In this document: positions 50,244-59,301 of the stretch, piece after piece | Layout of the letters: the number at the start of each line of letters is the position of its first letter | How positions within the stretch are numbered: position 1 is the first letter of the stretch | Assembly (NCBI GenBank): GCA_023404715.1 | Contig: JAEYAR010000205.1 | Location: 1 to 64,000, forward strand | Direction of reading: 5' to 3' | DNA: 64,000 nt | From: Bacillota bacterium | GTDB taxonomy: Bacteria; Bacillota; Clostridia; Christensenellales; Aristaeellaceae | Notes under the pieces: model-generated | The model's input: the letters and a program-made list of their open reading frames with translations, nothing else | Databases searched by the model: none | Told to the model about the DNA's origin: nothing | Translations under genes and position numbers: made by a program

Positions 50244-51131
50244 TCAATTCCAGTCGCGGTAATGGGCGTCGAGCACAGCCTCGATGGCTGGCGTCCACGT
50301 AGCGCTGTCGCCGCCGAACGGGGCGCGAACAGGCCCGACGGGGTAACCGCGCAGGTTGGTCGCGTGCTTGATGACCGTGTTGGGGTTGCCGAGCTGAAAG
50401 CAATCGCGAATGGCGCGCAGGCCGTCTTGAATCTGCGTGGCCTTTTGCAGGTTGCCTGCCTTGAACTGCTCGTAAATCTGCGAGACCTTGTGCGGAAAGA
50501 GGTTCGCTGTCGCGGCGATCGCGCCGACGCCCCCGGCCATGAGCGTGGAGAGGATGAGCGAATCGTTGCCCGCCAGCACGTTCCACGAGCGCCCCGTGCA
50601 TTCCAAATAGCGCAGCGTGTTGTCGAAATGGCCGCTCGAATCCTTGATGCCGACGATGTTGGGGACTGCGGCCAGCGTTTCGACCGTCTGATAAGCGATG
50701 CTCACGCCTGTGCGCGCGGGAATATTGTACAGGATGACGGGCAGGTCGACGCTGCGGGCGATACTGCGGTAGTGCGATATGAGGGCTGGTTGGCTCACCT
50801 GGCCGAAGTAGGGCGTGATGACGGAGAGCGCGTCCACGCCGATCTGCTGCGCCCGCTCCGCCAGGCGGGCGGTCTGCGTGGTGGTCACGCAGCCTACGCC
50901 CGCGCAGATGGGCAGGCGATGCGCGTTTTCCTCGACCACGATTTCCATGACGCGGATTTTCTCCGCCTCGTCCAGCGCGTAGAACTCTCCGTTTGTGCCC
51001 AGGCAGAAGATGCCGTGCACGCCGCTTTGCTGATGCCTGCGCACCTGCGCGCGCAGCGCCTCTTCGTTGATGCGCCCATCCTCGTGCATGGGGGTGACCA
51101 TGGCGGGCAGGACGCCGGCCGGCTTGTACAT
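50244..51131 (-). CDS. DapA-family aldolase/dehydratase (DHDPS superfamily)
   Basis: 295 residues, TIM barrel. LPAMVTPMHEDGRINEEAL, FCLGTNGEFYALDEAEK (the GTNGE loop is changed from the GTTGE of DapA), YNIPARTG with the catalytic Tyr, IVGIKDSSG with the Schiff-base Lys. Class I enzyme that cleaves or dehydrates 2-keto acids; the altered loop and the catabolic neighbours argue against lysine synthesis and for a 2-keto-3-deoxy-sugar-acid or related substrate. GAGGAGG ribosome site. Operon with the DUF1537 kinase, PdxA and Fe-ADH. Confidence 0.85.
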   Translation of the reverse strand: MYKPAGVLPAMVTPMHEDGRINEEALRAQVRRHQQSGVHGIFCLGTNGEFYALDEAEKIRVMEIVVEENAHRLPICAGVGCVTTTQTARLAERAQQIGVDALSVITPYFGQVSQPALISHYRSIARSVDLPVILYNIPARTGVSIAYQTVETLAAVPNIVGIKDSSGHFDNTLRYLECTGRSWNVLAGNDSLILSTLMAGGVGAIAATANLFPHKVSQIYEQFKAGNLQKATQIQDGLRAIRDCFQLGNPNTVIKHATNLRGYPVGPVRAPFGGDSATWTPAIEAVLDAHYRDWN

Positions 51132-51172
51132 GGGGCTGTTCCTCCTCTTTGCTTTTCGGGTTGCGCCTGGTC

Positions 51173-52210
51173 TTACGTGCGGTGCAGGGCCATGCGCGCG
51201 GCATAATCCATGGCGCTCATGAGCGAGTCGCAGGCGGCGATGCCCTTGCCTGCGATGTCAAAGGCCGTGCCGTGATCTACGGAAACGCGGATGATGGGCA
51301 GCCCCATCGTGATGTTGACGCCGCTGACCGCATTCCAGCGTCCCTGCGCCTCGTCGTACGTGAAGCCCAGCAGTTTTACCGGGATGTGCCCCTGATCGTG
51401 ATACATGGCGACGCACACGTCGTAGAGCCCAGCGTTCAGCTTGCAGAAGACCGTATCCGGCGGGATCGGGCCGTCGACGCAAAACCCCTCGCCGCGCGCG
51501 GCTTGGACCGCGGGGAGGATTTCCTCGACCTCCTCGCGCCCGAACAGCCCGCCTTCGCCGCTATGCGGATTGAGCCCGGCGACCGCGATGCGCGGGCGCG
51601 CGATGCCAAAGCTTTGGCAGGCCTCGTGCGCGAGGCGGATGACGCTGAGCACGCGCGTTTTTTTGACGCGGTCGCAGGCCTCGCGAAGCGAGACGTGCGT
51701 GGAGACGTGCACCACGCGCACGTGCTGATGCGCGAGCATCATCGTGTAGTTCTTGCAGCCGGTGAGATGGGCGTAGATCTCCGTATGCCCGGCGAAGGGG
51801 TGCCCGGCCAGATGGAGCGCCTCCTTGTTGAGCGGCGCGGTGACGGTCGCGTCGGCCTCGCCGTCCATCGCCAGGCGGATGGCGCGCTCGACATAGCGAA
51901 ACGCGCATTCGCCGCCCAAGGCGCTGACCTGCCCGATCGGACAGGGTGCATCCCTCAGCAGCCCCAGGTCGATGAGGTTGATGACGCCGGGCTCAAAGAC
52001 CCCCTCGGCGGGGCGGCCGATCGTATGAATTTCCGCCTGCATGTGCAGCGCGTCGCTGAGCGCGGAGGATAGGGCCGTGCGGTCGCCTACCAGCACGGGG
52101 CGGCACCAGGCCAGCGCCGACGGATCCAGCAGCGCCCTTGCGCAGATTTCGGGGCCGATCCCGGCCGGATCGCCCATGGTGACGGCTAAGCGTGGCAGCG
52201 AGGGGGACAT
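51173..52210 (-). CDS. pdxA: PdxA-family dehydrogenase, probable PdxA2 (4-phospho-D-threonate type)
   Basis: 345 residues. PdxA fold: LAVTMGDPAGIGPEI at the N-terminus, AGHTEIYAHLTG with metal-binding His, GLNPHSGEGGLFGREE, AMYHDQGHIPVKLLGF (second His) and VDHGTAFDIAGKG (third His). NAD-dependent oxidation and decarboxylation. In vitamin B6 synthesis PdxA uses 4-phospho-hydroxythreonine; PdxA2 paralogues next to DUF1537 kinases use 4-phospho-D-threonate or erythronate and release dihydroxyacetone phosphate (published for the DUF1537 family). The position 5 nt after a DUF1537 gene supports PdxA2. Start at 52210 preceded by AAAGGGTG. Confidence 0.88.
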   Translation of the reverse strand: MSPSLPRLAVTMGDPAGIGPEICARALLDPSALAWCRPVLVGDRTALSSALSDALHMQAEIHTIGRPAEGVFEPGVINLIDLGLLRDAPCPIGQVSALGGECAFRYVERAIRLAMDGEADATVTAPLNKEALHLAGHPFAGHTEIYAHLTGCKNYTMMLAHQHVRVVHVSTHVSLREACDRVKKTRVLSVIRLAHEACQSFGIARPRIAVAGLNPHSGEGGLFGREEVEEILPAVQAARGEGFCVDGPIPPDTVFCKLNAGLYDVCVAMYHDQGHIPVKLLGFTYDEAQGRWNAVSGVNITMGLPIIRVSVDHGTAFDIAGKGIAACDSLMSAMDYAARMALHRT

Positions 52211-52215
52211 GAGGA

Positions 52216-53502
52216 TCACCCTTTCCGATCGTCGTTGTGAAAAAGACGTATGAGCGCGTCGGGCTCCCCGAACCCGCCGGCTTTGGTGAGGACGCACAGG
52301 CCATCCGCGGCGCCGCCGCAGATGCGCGCCAGCGGGATGAGGGGGAGCGGCTCTTCGACCAGTTCGAGGCTCTCAGCCCCAAGCGCGCAAAGGACGCCCC
52401 AGGCGCTGTCGCCCCCCAGCAGCCAGAGCGAGCCGGGTAAGCGGGCGGCAACGGCCGCGCACGCTGCCGCCGAAAGCAGGCGTTGGATATCCATACCGCC
52501 TTGCGCGAGCCGATCCGGCTGCCCCGCAAACATGCGTCCGAGCGCGGCCTTTTCCATAGTGGCGGCGTCAACGAGCACGCTGCGTCCAGACCCAAGCCCC
52601 TGCTGCGCCGCGTGCACGATGTGCCGGACCTCGTCAATCCACGCGGACGTGCTCAGGCGAGACAAGTCGGGCCTGAGCGCGAGCACGTCCGGACGGTGCT
52701 GCGCCAGGTGCGCGGTCTGTTCGATGTTGCGCTTTGCCGGGCTGCCGGAGAGGATCAAAACGGGCGGCGCGGCGGCGGACAGGGTAGCAACTTGCGCCGT
52801 GGGCGGCGCGATATCAGCGAAGCGGTCGACGTAGGCGAACAGCCCGGCCGACCCCGCCGCCAGCACACGGCCGCCAAACGGCCGAAGCGCGCAGGCGAGC
52901 GCGTACAGGTCCGCATCCGTCTGCGCGTCGGCGATCAGGATGCGCGCGCCGGAGGCGAGGCTCTCCGCCATACGGGCGGCGAGCGCCCCGCCGCGCACGT
53001 CGTCCAGGGACAGCAAAGCACAGGGGAGCTTTGTCTGCGCGCGCACGATGGTCGCGATGTCGCTGCTCGCGACTGGGGCGAGCGGGTCCTTCGCCAGGTC
53101 GCTCCGGGCGAGCGGGACGCCGTTCACATAGTGCATCCCTTTGACCGTCGTGCGCCCACCCTTGGGCAGCGCGGGGCAAAGCAGGACGGCTTCGTAACCG
53201 CAGTGCGCGATCAGCGCCTCGATTTCGGCGCCGACGTTGCCGCGCAGGGTAGAATCGACCTTTTTGTACAGGAGCTGCGCGCTGGACTGGCGAATTTGCT
53301 CCGCGCCGCCGATCACGGCGCTACGCGCTTGGGCGGGCGAGCGGTTGCGGCTGTTTGAAGTGAGCATGCAGATGCCGTGCGGATGGAAAAACGTGCATGT
53401 TTCGGACAAGGAGACGCGAACGCCGGCGGCGCGGCGGAGCATTTGAACGCCTGCATCCATCGCGCCGGTCAGGTCATCGGCAATGACGCCGTAATGAGGC
53501 AT
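52216..53502 (-). CDS. Four-carbon acid sugar kinase family protein (DUF1537)
   Basis: 428 residues, the usual two-domain size. N-terminal substrate domain with GVIADDLTGAMDAG (the ADDLTG signature), YKKVDSTLRGN and CPALPKGGRTTVKGMHYVNG; C-terminal ATP-binding domain ending with LWLLGGDSAWGVL and AGGFGEPDALIR. DUF1537 enzymes phosphorylate D-threonate or D-erythronate at C4 with ATP. First gene of the operon, followed at once by pdxA, DapA-family and Fe-ADH genes. AAAGGAGG 8 nt before the ATG at 53502; upstream in-frame codons overlap the promoter. Confidence 0.9.
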   Translation of the reverse strand: MPHYGVIADDLTGAMDAGVQMLRRAAGVRVSLSETCTFFHPHGICMLTSNSRNRSPAQARSAVIGGAEQIRQSSAQLLYKKVDSTLRGNVGAEIEALIAHCGYEAVLLCPALPKGGRTTVKGMHYVNGVPLARSDLAKDPLAPVASSDIATIVRAQTKLPCALLSLDDVRGGALAARMAESLASGARILIADAQTDADLYALACALRPFGGRVLAAGSAGLFAYVDRFADIAPPTAQVATLSAAAPPVLILSGSPAKRNIEQTAHLAQHRPDVLALRPDLSRLSTSAWIDEVRHIVHAAQQGLGSGRSVLVDAATMEKAALGRMFAGQPDRLAQGGMDIQRLLSAAACAAVAARLPGSLWLLGGDSAWGVLCALGAESLELVEEPLPLIPLARICGGAADGLCVLTKAGGFGEPDALIRLFHNDDRKG

Positions 53503-53533
53503 AGGACGCCCTCCTTTTCTCTTTGGCCATTTC

Positions 53534-53542
53534 ATTATACCA
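53534..53542 (-). promoter_or_regulatory. Extended -10 promoter of the acid-sugar operon
   Basis: TGGTATAAT on the minus strand, about 35 nt before the kinase start; no good -35. Confidence 0.5.
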
Positions 53543-53783
53543 TACCCCCGCGCGCCTTTGATGGACATTCATGCCCAATGCCTTTCAGGTTAGGCATAAG
53601 CGGGGGGCGCCGTTCCCGTAGGAGCGATGGGGGCGAGCATCCGACAAAACTCGACAACTTTCGCGTTGTGTCGTCATTTTGGACACCGTGCGTAAGTTGT
53701 CCCTTTTTTATTTCATGCAGCGATGATATGATCATTCTATCGAAGAGAGTATTTGATCTAGCGGTCGACGAGGAGGAACGAAT

Positions 53784-55151
53784 ATGCCCAATGCTATTAA
53801 GAAATTTGCGCTGGAAACCGCCTATTCGTATATCGGGAAGGATCCGGAAAAAAACCTGCCAAAGCTTATGGAGTGGGTGGATAAGTTCGCGGGCAGCGGC
53901 CCCGACAGCTTTGAGCCGCAGCGCGCGGCCTTTAGAAACGCGATCAATGATCCTGAATGTAACTGGTATCAGCTGCTGATGAAGGTCTTTAAGGAGCTGG
54001 ACCCCGCCGTCGTCAAGACGGTGTTCACCAACTTCATCCTCAACGCCAACCTGGTCGGTTGGAAGCGGCAGGAGCAATGCCGCGAGAAGTACGGTTGCAA
54101 CATCCCCTGGGCGATTTTGCTCGACCCTACCAGCGCCTGCAACCTGCGCTGCACGGGCTGCTGGGCGGCGGAGTACGGCAACCGCCTGAACCTGACGCTG
54201 GATGAGATCGACGACATCATCCGCCAGGGCAAAGAGCTGGGCATCTACATGTACATCTACACCGGCGGCGAACCGCTGGTGCGCAAGGACGATCTGATCA
54301 CCCTATGCGAACGCCACAGCGACTGTATCTTCCTCTCCTTCACCAACGCGACGCTGATCGACGAGCGATTTGCGCAGGATATGCTGCGCGTGAAAAACTT
54401 CATCCCGGCCATCAGCGTAGAGGGCTTTGAAGCGGCGACAGACGGGCGGCGCGGCGAGGGCACGTTTGAACGTGTGCGGCGCGCGATGGCGCTCCTCAAG
54501 GAGAAGCGCCTGCCGTTTGGCATCTCCTGTTGTTACACGAGCCAGAACTTTGAGGATATCAGCTCTAATGCGTATTACGATGCGATGATCGATTGGGGCG
54601 CGCTGTTCGTATGGTACTTCCATTATATGCCGGTCGGAAACGACGCTGCGCCGGAGCTGCTGCCTACGCCGGAGCAGCGCGAGGCCATGTATCACAAGAT
54701 CCGCGCCTATCGCCGCACGAAGGCCATCTTCGGCATGGACTTTCAAAATGACGGCGAGTACGTAGGCGGGTGCATCGCGGGCGGGCGGCGATACCTGCAT
54801 ATCAACGCGAACGGAGACGTAGACCCTTGCGTGTTCATCCATTACTCGGACGCCAATATCCACGAGATGCAGCTGCTGGACGCCTTGCGTTCGCCCCTCT
54901 TCATGGCCTACCACGACGGCCAGCCCTTCAACGACAACCACCTGCGGCCCTGCCCGATGCTCGAGAACCCGGAGCTGCTGCGCGAGATGGTGGAGCGGAC
55001 CGGCGCGAGATCGACCGACATGCAGTCGCCCGAAACGGTTCAGCACCTGTGCGGCAAGTGCGACCGGTATGCGCGGGACTGGCAGCCGGTCGCCGACCGG
55101 CTTTGGGCCTGCTCGCGGGACTGCGAGGGGTGCGCAAAGCGCTGCGGCTAA
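53784..55151 (+). CDS. Radical SAM protein with Cys-rich C-terminus
   Basis: 455 residues. N-terminal helical part (1-105), then the radical SAM barrel: LDPTSACNLRCTGCW with Cys119, Cys123, Cys126 binding the SAM [4Fe-4S] cluster, YIYTGGEPLVRKDDL (GGEP motif). Auxiliary Cys: GGCIAGGRRYLHINANGDV, VDPCVF, LRPCPMLE, LCGKCDRYARDW and the tail CSRDCEGCAKRCG. This resembles a SPASM-type region that holds extra Fe-S clusters, as in peptide- or protein-modifying enzymes, although no precursor peptide gene is seen nearby. GAGGAGG ribosome site. Monocistronic with a perfect terminator. Substrate unknown. Confidence 0.85.
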   Translation: MPNAIKKFALETAYSYIGKDPEKNLPKLMEWVDKFAGSGPDSFEPQRAAFRNAINDPECNWYQLLMKVFKELDPAVVKTVFTNFILNANLVGWKRQEQCREKYGCNIPWAILLDPTSACNLRCTGCWAAEYGNRLNLTLDEIDDIIRQGKELGIYMYIYTGGEPLVRKDDLITLCERHSDCIFLSFTNATLIDERFAQDMLRVKNFIPAISVEGFEAATDGRRGEGTFERVRRAMALLKEKRLPFGISCCYTSQNFEDISSNAYYDAMIDWGALFVWYFHYMPVGNDAAPELLPTPEQREAMYHKIRAYRRTKAIFGMDFQNDGEYVGGCIAGGRRYLHINANGDVDPCVFIHYSDANIHEMQLLDALRSPLFMAYHDGQPFNDNHLRPCPMLENPELLREMVERTGARSTDMQSPETVQHLCGKCDRYARDWQPVADRLWACSRDCEGCAKRCG

Positions 55152-55190
55152 GGCACGCAGCTGCATGATAGATCCTGACGGCAAAGTAAG

Positions 55191-55230
55191 GCCCTGCTTA
55201 CAGGCTTGTTCCTGTAAGCAGGGCTTTTTT
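55191..55230 (+). terminator. Terminator of the radical SAM gene
   Basis: Perfect 14-bp stem (55191-55204 with 55211-55224), 6-nt loop, then six T. Confidence 0.92.
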
Positions 55231-55250
55231 AAAATCGGAGGTCCGACATA

Positions 55251-57131
55251 TCATACACGCGCCTGCCCGATCTCTCTGGCTTGCTTTTCCAGCCAGACGA
55301 GCAGTACGGCGATGTCGCCCGGCGATACGCCGGAGATACGGGAGGCCTGACCGATGGAGCGAGGCCGCTGGGCGTTGAGCTTCTGGCGCGCCTCGATGCG
55401 CAGCCCCTCCACCCGCTGGTAGTCCGCGTCAGGCGGCAGCACTTTTTCCTCCGCGCGGCGGAACTGCTCTACCTGGCGGCGCTCCTTTTCGAGATATCCC
55501 TCGTACTTGAGGGCGATGGAGACCTGCTCGGCGACCTGCGGGGGGAGATCTTCCCACCCTGGCACGACCGCCGCCAAATCGCGATAGGCGATACCGGGGC
55601 GGCGCAGCAGATCCGCCGCGCGCAGGCTGCCCGCGGCCTCCGGCTGGCCGTGCGCCGCGAGAAAGGCGTCCACCGCTTCGCCCTTGGGCAGCCACCTCGC
55701 CGACAGCGCTGCGATGGCCTCCTGCGTCATCGCGCGCTTTTTTTGCATGCGTTGGAGGCGCTCCTCGCTCGCCAGCCCGGCCCGGTAGCCGATCTCGGTC
55801 AGGCGAAGGTCCGCATTGTCTTGACGTAGCAGCAGCCGGTACTCCGCGCGGGACGTCATCATGCGATAGGGTTCGTTCGTCCCCTTTGTCGTCAGATCGT
55901 CGATCAACACGCCGGTATAGGCCTCGTCCCGCCCGAGGCGAAGCGCAGGGCGTTTCTGAATCCACAGGGCCGCGTTCATGCCCGCGACGAGCCCCTGTGC
56001 GGCCGCCTCCTCATACCCCGAGGTGCCGTTGACCTGGCCGGCCATGTACAGGCCGGGGATGGATTTGACGCCGAGCGTTGCGTCCAGGATGAGGGGGTCG
56101 ACGCACTCGTACTCGATGGCATACGCCAGGCGCAGGATGCGCGCGCGCCGCAGCCCCGGGATCGTGCGGTACATGGGGATCTGCACGTCCTCCGGCAGGC
56201 TCGTGGACATGCCCTGCACGTACCATTCGTTGGTGTCGAGGCCCTCCGGCTCCAAAAAGAGCTGGTGGCGCGGTTTGTCCGCAAAGCGCATCACCTTGTC
56301 CTCGATGGAGGGGCAATAGCGCGCGCCCGTGCCGTGAATTGTGCCCGCGTACATGGGCGCGCGGTTGAGGTTTTCGCGGATGATGCGGTGCGTGTCCTCG
56401 TTCGTATAGGTGAGATAGCATTGCGCGCGGTTTTCGAGCGCGCGGTCGGTCAGGAAGGAAAAAGGCGTGATGACCTCGTCCCCGGGTTGCGGCTCCATCT
56501 CGTCAAAGTCGATGGAGCTTTCCTCGATCCGCGCGGGCGTACCCGTCTTAAAACGCCGGAGCGGCAGGCCGAGCGAGCGCAGCGCGCCCGCCAGGTGCAG
56601 GGAGGACCACAGGCCCTGCGGGCCGCCCTCGCGCACGCATTCGCCGATGATGATGCGGCTATCCATGTAGACGCCCGCGGCGATGAGCGCGGCCTTGCAG
56701 GGGATGCGCGCGCCCGTCGCCGTCTCCACCGCTACGACAGAGCCGGCAGGCGAGAGGGCGATGCGGCAGACCTCTCCCTGGCGCACCTCCAGATTCTGCT
56801 GGCCGAAGAGCGCGCGACGCATGCGCTGCTGATAGCGTCGCTTGTCGGCCTGCGCGCGCAGGGAATGCACGGCCGGGCCTTTGCCGGTATTGAGCATGCG
56901 GCTCTGGATGAACGTATCGTCGATGGCGAGGCCCATCTCGCCGCCCAGCGCGTCGACCTCGCGCACAAGGTGCCCTTTGGCCGTGCCGCCGATCGCGGGG
57001 TTACAGGGCATGAGCGCGATGGAGTCGAGGCTCAGCGTGAGCAGCAGCGTGGGCACGCCCATGCGGGCGGCGGCCAGCGCCGCCTCGCAGCCCGCATGGC
57101 CCGCGCCGACGACGATGAGATCGTATTGCAA
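55251..57131 (-). CDS. mnmG: tRNA uridine-5-carboxymethylaminomethyl synthesis enzyme MnmG (GidA)
   Basis: 626 residues, normal length. FAD-binding N-terminus LIVVGAGHAGCEAALAAARM, substrate region MPCNPAIGGTAKGHLVREVD, FKTGTPARI, and late FAD motif AGQVNGTSGYEEAAAQGLVA; the C-terminal helical part ends with SRISGVSPGDIAVLLVWLEK. With MnmE it modifies the wobble uridine of tRNAs. TTG start at 57131 with GGGAGGA 8 nt upstream. No mnmE in the window. Minus strand, with its own extended -10 promoter. Confidence 0.96.
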   Translation of the reverse strand: MQYDLIVVGAGHAGCEAALAAARMGVPTLLLTLSLDSIALMPCNPAIGGTAKGHLVREVDALGGEMGLAIDDTFIQSRMLNTGKGPAVHSLRAQADKRRYQQRMRRALFGQQNLEVRQGEVCRIALSPAGSVVAVETATGARIPCKAALIAAGVYMDSRIIIGECVREGGPQGLWSSLHLAGALRSLGLPLRRFKTGTPARIEESSIDFDEMEPQPGDEVITPFSFLTDRALENRAQCYLTYTNEDTHRIIRENLNRAPMYAGTIHGTGARYCPSIEDKVMRFADKPRHQLFLEPEGLDTNEWYVQGMSTSLPEDVQIPMYRTIPGLRRARILRLAYAIEYECVDPLILDATLGVKSIPGLYMAGQVNGTSGYEEAAAQGLVAGMNAALWIQKRPALRLGRDEAYTGVLIDDLTTKGTNEPYRMMTSRAEYRLLLRQDNADLRLTEIGYRAGLASEERLQRMQKKRAMTQEAIAALSARWLPKGEAVDAFLAAHGQPEAAGSLRAADLLRRPGIAYRDLAAVVPGWEDLPPQVAEQVSIALKYEGYLEKERRQVEQFRRAEEKVLPPDADYQRVEGLRIEARQKLNAQRPRSIGQASRISGVSPGDIAVLLVWLEKQAREIGQARV

Positions 57132-57160
57132 AAGGATTCCTCCCGAAATGGAATGGAACC

Positions 57161-57169
57161 ATTATAGCA
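57161..57169 (-). promoter_or_regulatory. Extended -10 promoter of mnmG
   Basis: TGCTATAAT on the minus strand, 30 nt before the TTG start. Confidence 0.5.
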
Positions 57170-57205
57170 CGGCTTTATGCATCTTGCTATAGGAAAGCGC
57201 CGAGG

Positions 57206-57234
57206 TTGCGCGAAGCGCGTCCGCTTGGTATAAT
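57206..57234 (+). promoter_or_regulatory. Promoter of the polytopic membrane protein gene
   Basis: TTGCGC (57206-57211) - 17 nt - TATAAT (57229-57234) with TGG before the -10; 40 nt before the ATG at 57275. Confidence 0.6.
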
Positions 57235-57274
57235 GTGGGGTAACGCTGAATTTGACGTGCAAAGAGGAATGAAG

Positions 57275-59128
57275 ATGATCAATCGTATTTTGGGTGTGCT
57301 TTTCGTCATATGCGGCCTGTTTGTGGCGCTGGCCGACGCTTCGCTGACGGCGGACGCCGCGCTCTTTTCAATGCTGCCGCTCTTTGGGGCCGGGCTGCTG
57401 CTGCTCTTGGGCAAGGCCGGGATCGAGGATGCGCTGCGGCCGAAAAACCGCCTACGCTCGCTGTGCGCCGCGCTGCTCTCGCTGCTCTTTTTCGTGATGC
57501 TCTCCGGCACGCAGCTGTTCTCATGCGGGCTTTTTTCGCGCGGCGCGATCTTCGAGGTCTACGATTACTACTTTTACGACGCGTTTATCGTCATCGAAAA
57601 CGGACAGCTCGCCGCGCGCCTGCTGACCGGCCTCATGGTCTTCATCGCCTATGCGCTCTATCCGGCGTGCCTGCTGCTCAGCGTCTTTACGGCGCTCTAC
57701 GCGGCGCTCGGCTATCCCGGCTTTGCGGACGCCGGGGAAGACGCTCTGCCGCTGACGCCCATGCGTATGACGGGCTTTTACCGCGTGACGCTGGCGGTCG
57801 CTGCGCTGAGCGTAGCGTTTCTCTTCAGCGCCATGCCGACGCTGCTCAACACCAACGGCGACATCCGTTCGTGCCTCGATACCGTGCAGCTGGATTACGA
57901 GGAGTGGACGGACTGGCATACCGTCACCTACATGTACCTGATCAAATGGGCGACGACGGTCAGCGCCACGCTCTTCCCGCTCGCGCTCGCGCAGGCGCTG
58001 CTGTGGATCTTCGTGAACAACTTCGTCGTGGATACGCTCAACCGCATCGTCCGCTCGCGGCGTGCATGCTATCTGTACGTGTTGCTCTCGTGCTTGTTTT
58101 TCACGCCCTACGTGTTTTTGCAGGTCGTCTACAAGGATGTGCTGTTCAGCATGAGCCTTCTGGGCCTTTCCGTCTCGATCCTGCGGGCGCTTCGCGAGGA
58201 GCGGATGCGCGCGGGCACGCTGCTGCACATGATCCTCTTTGGCGTGATCGCCTCGCTCATCCGTCACGCGGGGATTCTGTGCGTGTGCGCGCCGCTCGCC
58301 GTGCTCTTATGTCAGCGGTTCCGCCGCGGCTGGCGGGAGGCGCTCAAGGCGCTATGCGCGCTGCTTTGCCCGGTGCTTGCGATGGCGCTGATCGTGCACG
58401 TCCTCTCGTTCGGCCTGCTGGGCATGCAAAGGAACCCTGGCTATGTGAAGTATTCCGTGCCCATGGCGATGCTCAGCGCGGTCGCGGCGAGCGGCGAGGA
58501 GATCGATCCCGAGGACAGGTTGCTATTGGAGGAGATCACATCCATGGACGTCTGGCGCGAGGGCTACGATAAATACTATGCGGATTCGATCTCGCGTACC
58601 TGGGGCCGGATCGGCACCGACGTGCGCAACGTGGACGAGCGCGATATGGGCCCGACGCTGATACGCCTGAACGCCAAGTACCTGCTGCGCTACCCGCAGA
58701 TCTACCTGACGGCCTTCTTCGATATGAACAGCATCATCTGGGAGATCGCCAGACCGGCCGACGGCTACGAGGTGACGCTGGCCGTGACGGACGAGGAGAA
58801 CGCCCCGCAAAGCTACGAGTTCGCCCGGACGGGCTTCTCGGGAATTACGGCGCAGCTGGCGGCCTTTACGCGCGATACGCCGGTGCTGCGCACGATCTAC
58901 TGGCGCGGCGGCATCTGGCTCTTCGTGATGGCGGGGGCGGCGGTGTTGCTCTGCGTCAAGCGCCGCGCGCGGGAGGTGACGGCCGCGCTGCCTGCGCTGA
59001 CGACGGCTGCTCTTTTGATGATATCGACCCCTTCGCAGGAGATGCGCTATATGCTGGGCGTCATGGAATGCGGCGTTTTCTTCCTCGTCTATACGCTGGG
59101 CGTGCGCGCGGATTCGGTTCAAGAATGA
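57275..59128 (+). CDS. Polytopic membrane protein, DUF6020-like
   Basis: 617 residues with about twelve TM helices. EVYDYYFYDAFIVIENGQLA, LLNTNGDIRSCLDTVQLDYE, YKDVLFSMSLLGLSVSILRA and MISTPSQEMRYMLGVMECGV resemble the DUF6020 group of integral membrane proteins (related to GT-C glycosyltransferases), with the conserved RY near the last helices. Function unknown; a surface-polysaccharide glycosyltransferase is plausible. ATG at 57275 with AGAGGA 7 nt upstream; ATG at 57269 is too close. Divergent from mnmG, ended by a terminator before remB. Confidence 0.65.
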   Translation: MINRILGVLFVICGLFVALADASLTADAALFSMLPLFGAGLLLLLGKAGIEDALRPKNRLRSLCAALLSLLFFVMLSGTQLFSCGLFSRGAIFEVYDYYFYDAFIVIENGQLAARLLTGLMVFIAYALYPACLLLSVFTALYAALGYPGFADAGEDALPLTPMRMTGFYRVTLAVAALSVAFLFSAMPTLLNTNGDIRSCLDTVQLDYEEWTDWHTVTYMYLIKWATTVSATLFPLALAQALLWIFVNNFVVDTLNRIVRSRRACYLYVLLSCLFFTPYVFLQVVYKDVLFSMSLLGLSVSILRALREERMRAGTLLHMILFGVIASLIRHAGILCVCAPLAVLLCQRFRRGWREALKALCALLCPVLAMALIVHVLSFGLLGMQRNPGYVKYSVPMAMLSAVAASGEEIDPEDRLLLEEITSMDVWREGYDKYYADSISRTWGRIGTDVRNVDERDMGPTLIRLNAKYLLRYPQIYLTAFFDMNSIIWEIARPADGYEVTLAVTDEENAPQSYEFARTGFSGITAQLAAFTRDTPVLRTIYWRGGIWLFVMAGAAVLLCVKRRAREVTAALPALTTAALLMISTPSQEMRYMLGVMECGVFFLVYTLGVRADSVQE

Positions 59129-59142
59129 TTCAAATATATAAC

Positions 59143-59173
59143 GAGCGCTCCGGGGGTGTCCGGGCGCTTTTTT
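59143..59173 (+). terminator. Terminator between membrane protein gene and remB
   Basis: AGCGC...GCGCT stem with inner CCGG pairs (59144-59168) and a run of six T. Confidence 0.75.
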
Positions 59174-59231
59174 ATGCGCAAAACGCACGAAAAAAGCGGA
59201 GAAAACATGGGCGGGCAGAAGCTTGAAAGGG

Positions 59232-59260
59232 TTGAAAAAGGGTGACTATTTTGGTATAAT
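59232..59260 (+). promoter_or_regulatory. Promoter of remB-gyrB-gyrA
   Basis: TTGAAA (59232-59237) - 17 nt - TATAAT (59255-59260), 42 nt before the remB ATG; a strong housekeeping promoter. Confidence 0.75.
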
Positions 59261-59301
59261 AATATAGTAGAAAAAATCTGAAATTAGGGATGAAGACGGA
59301 C

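Noticed and set aside
50007..51206. 399-codon plus frame opposite the DapA-family and Fe-ADH genes
   Set aside because: Shadow; spans an intergenic junction between two recognised minus-strand genes.
53571..53794. ATGCCCAATGC present at 53571 and again at the radical SAM start (53784)
   Set aside because: An 11-mer twice in 220 bp with no extended similarity; probably chance.
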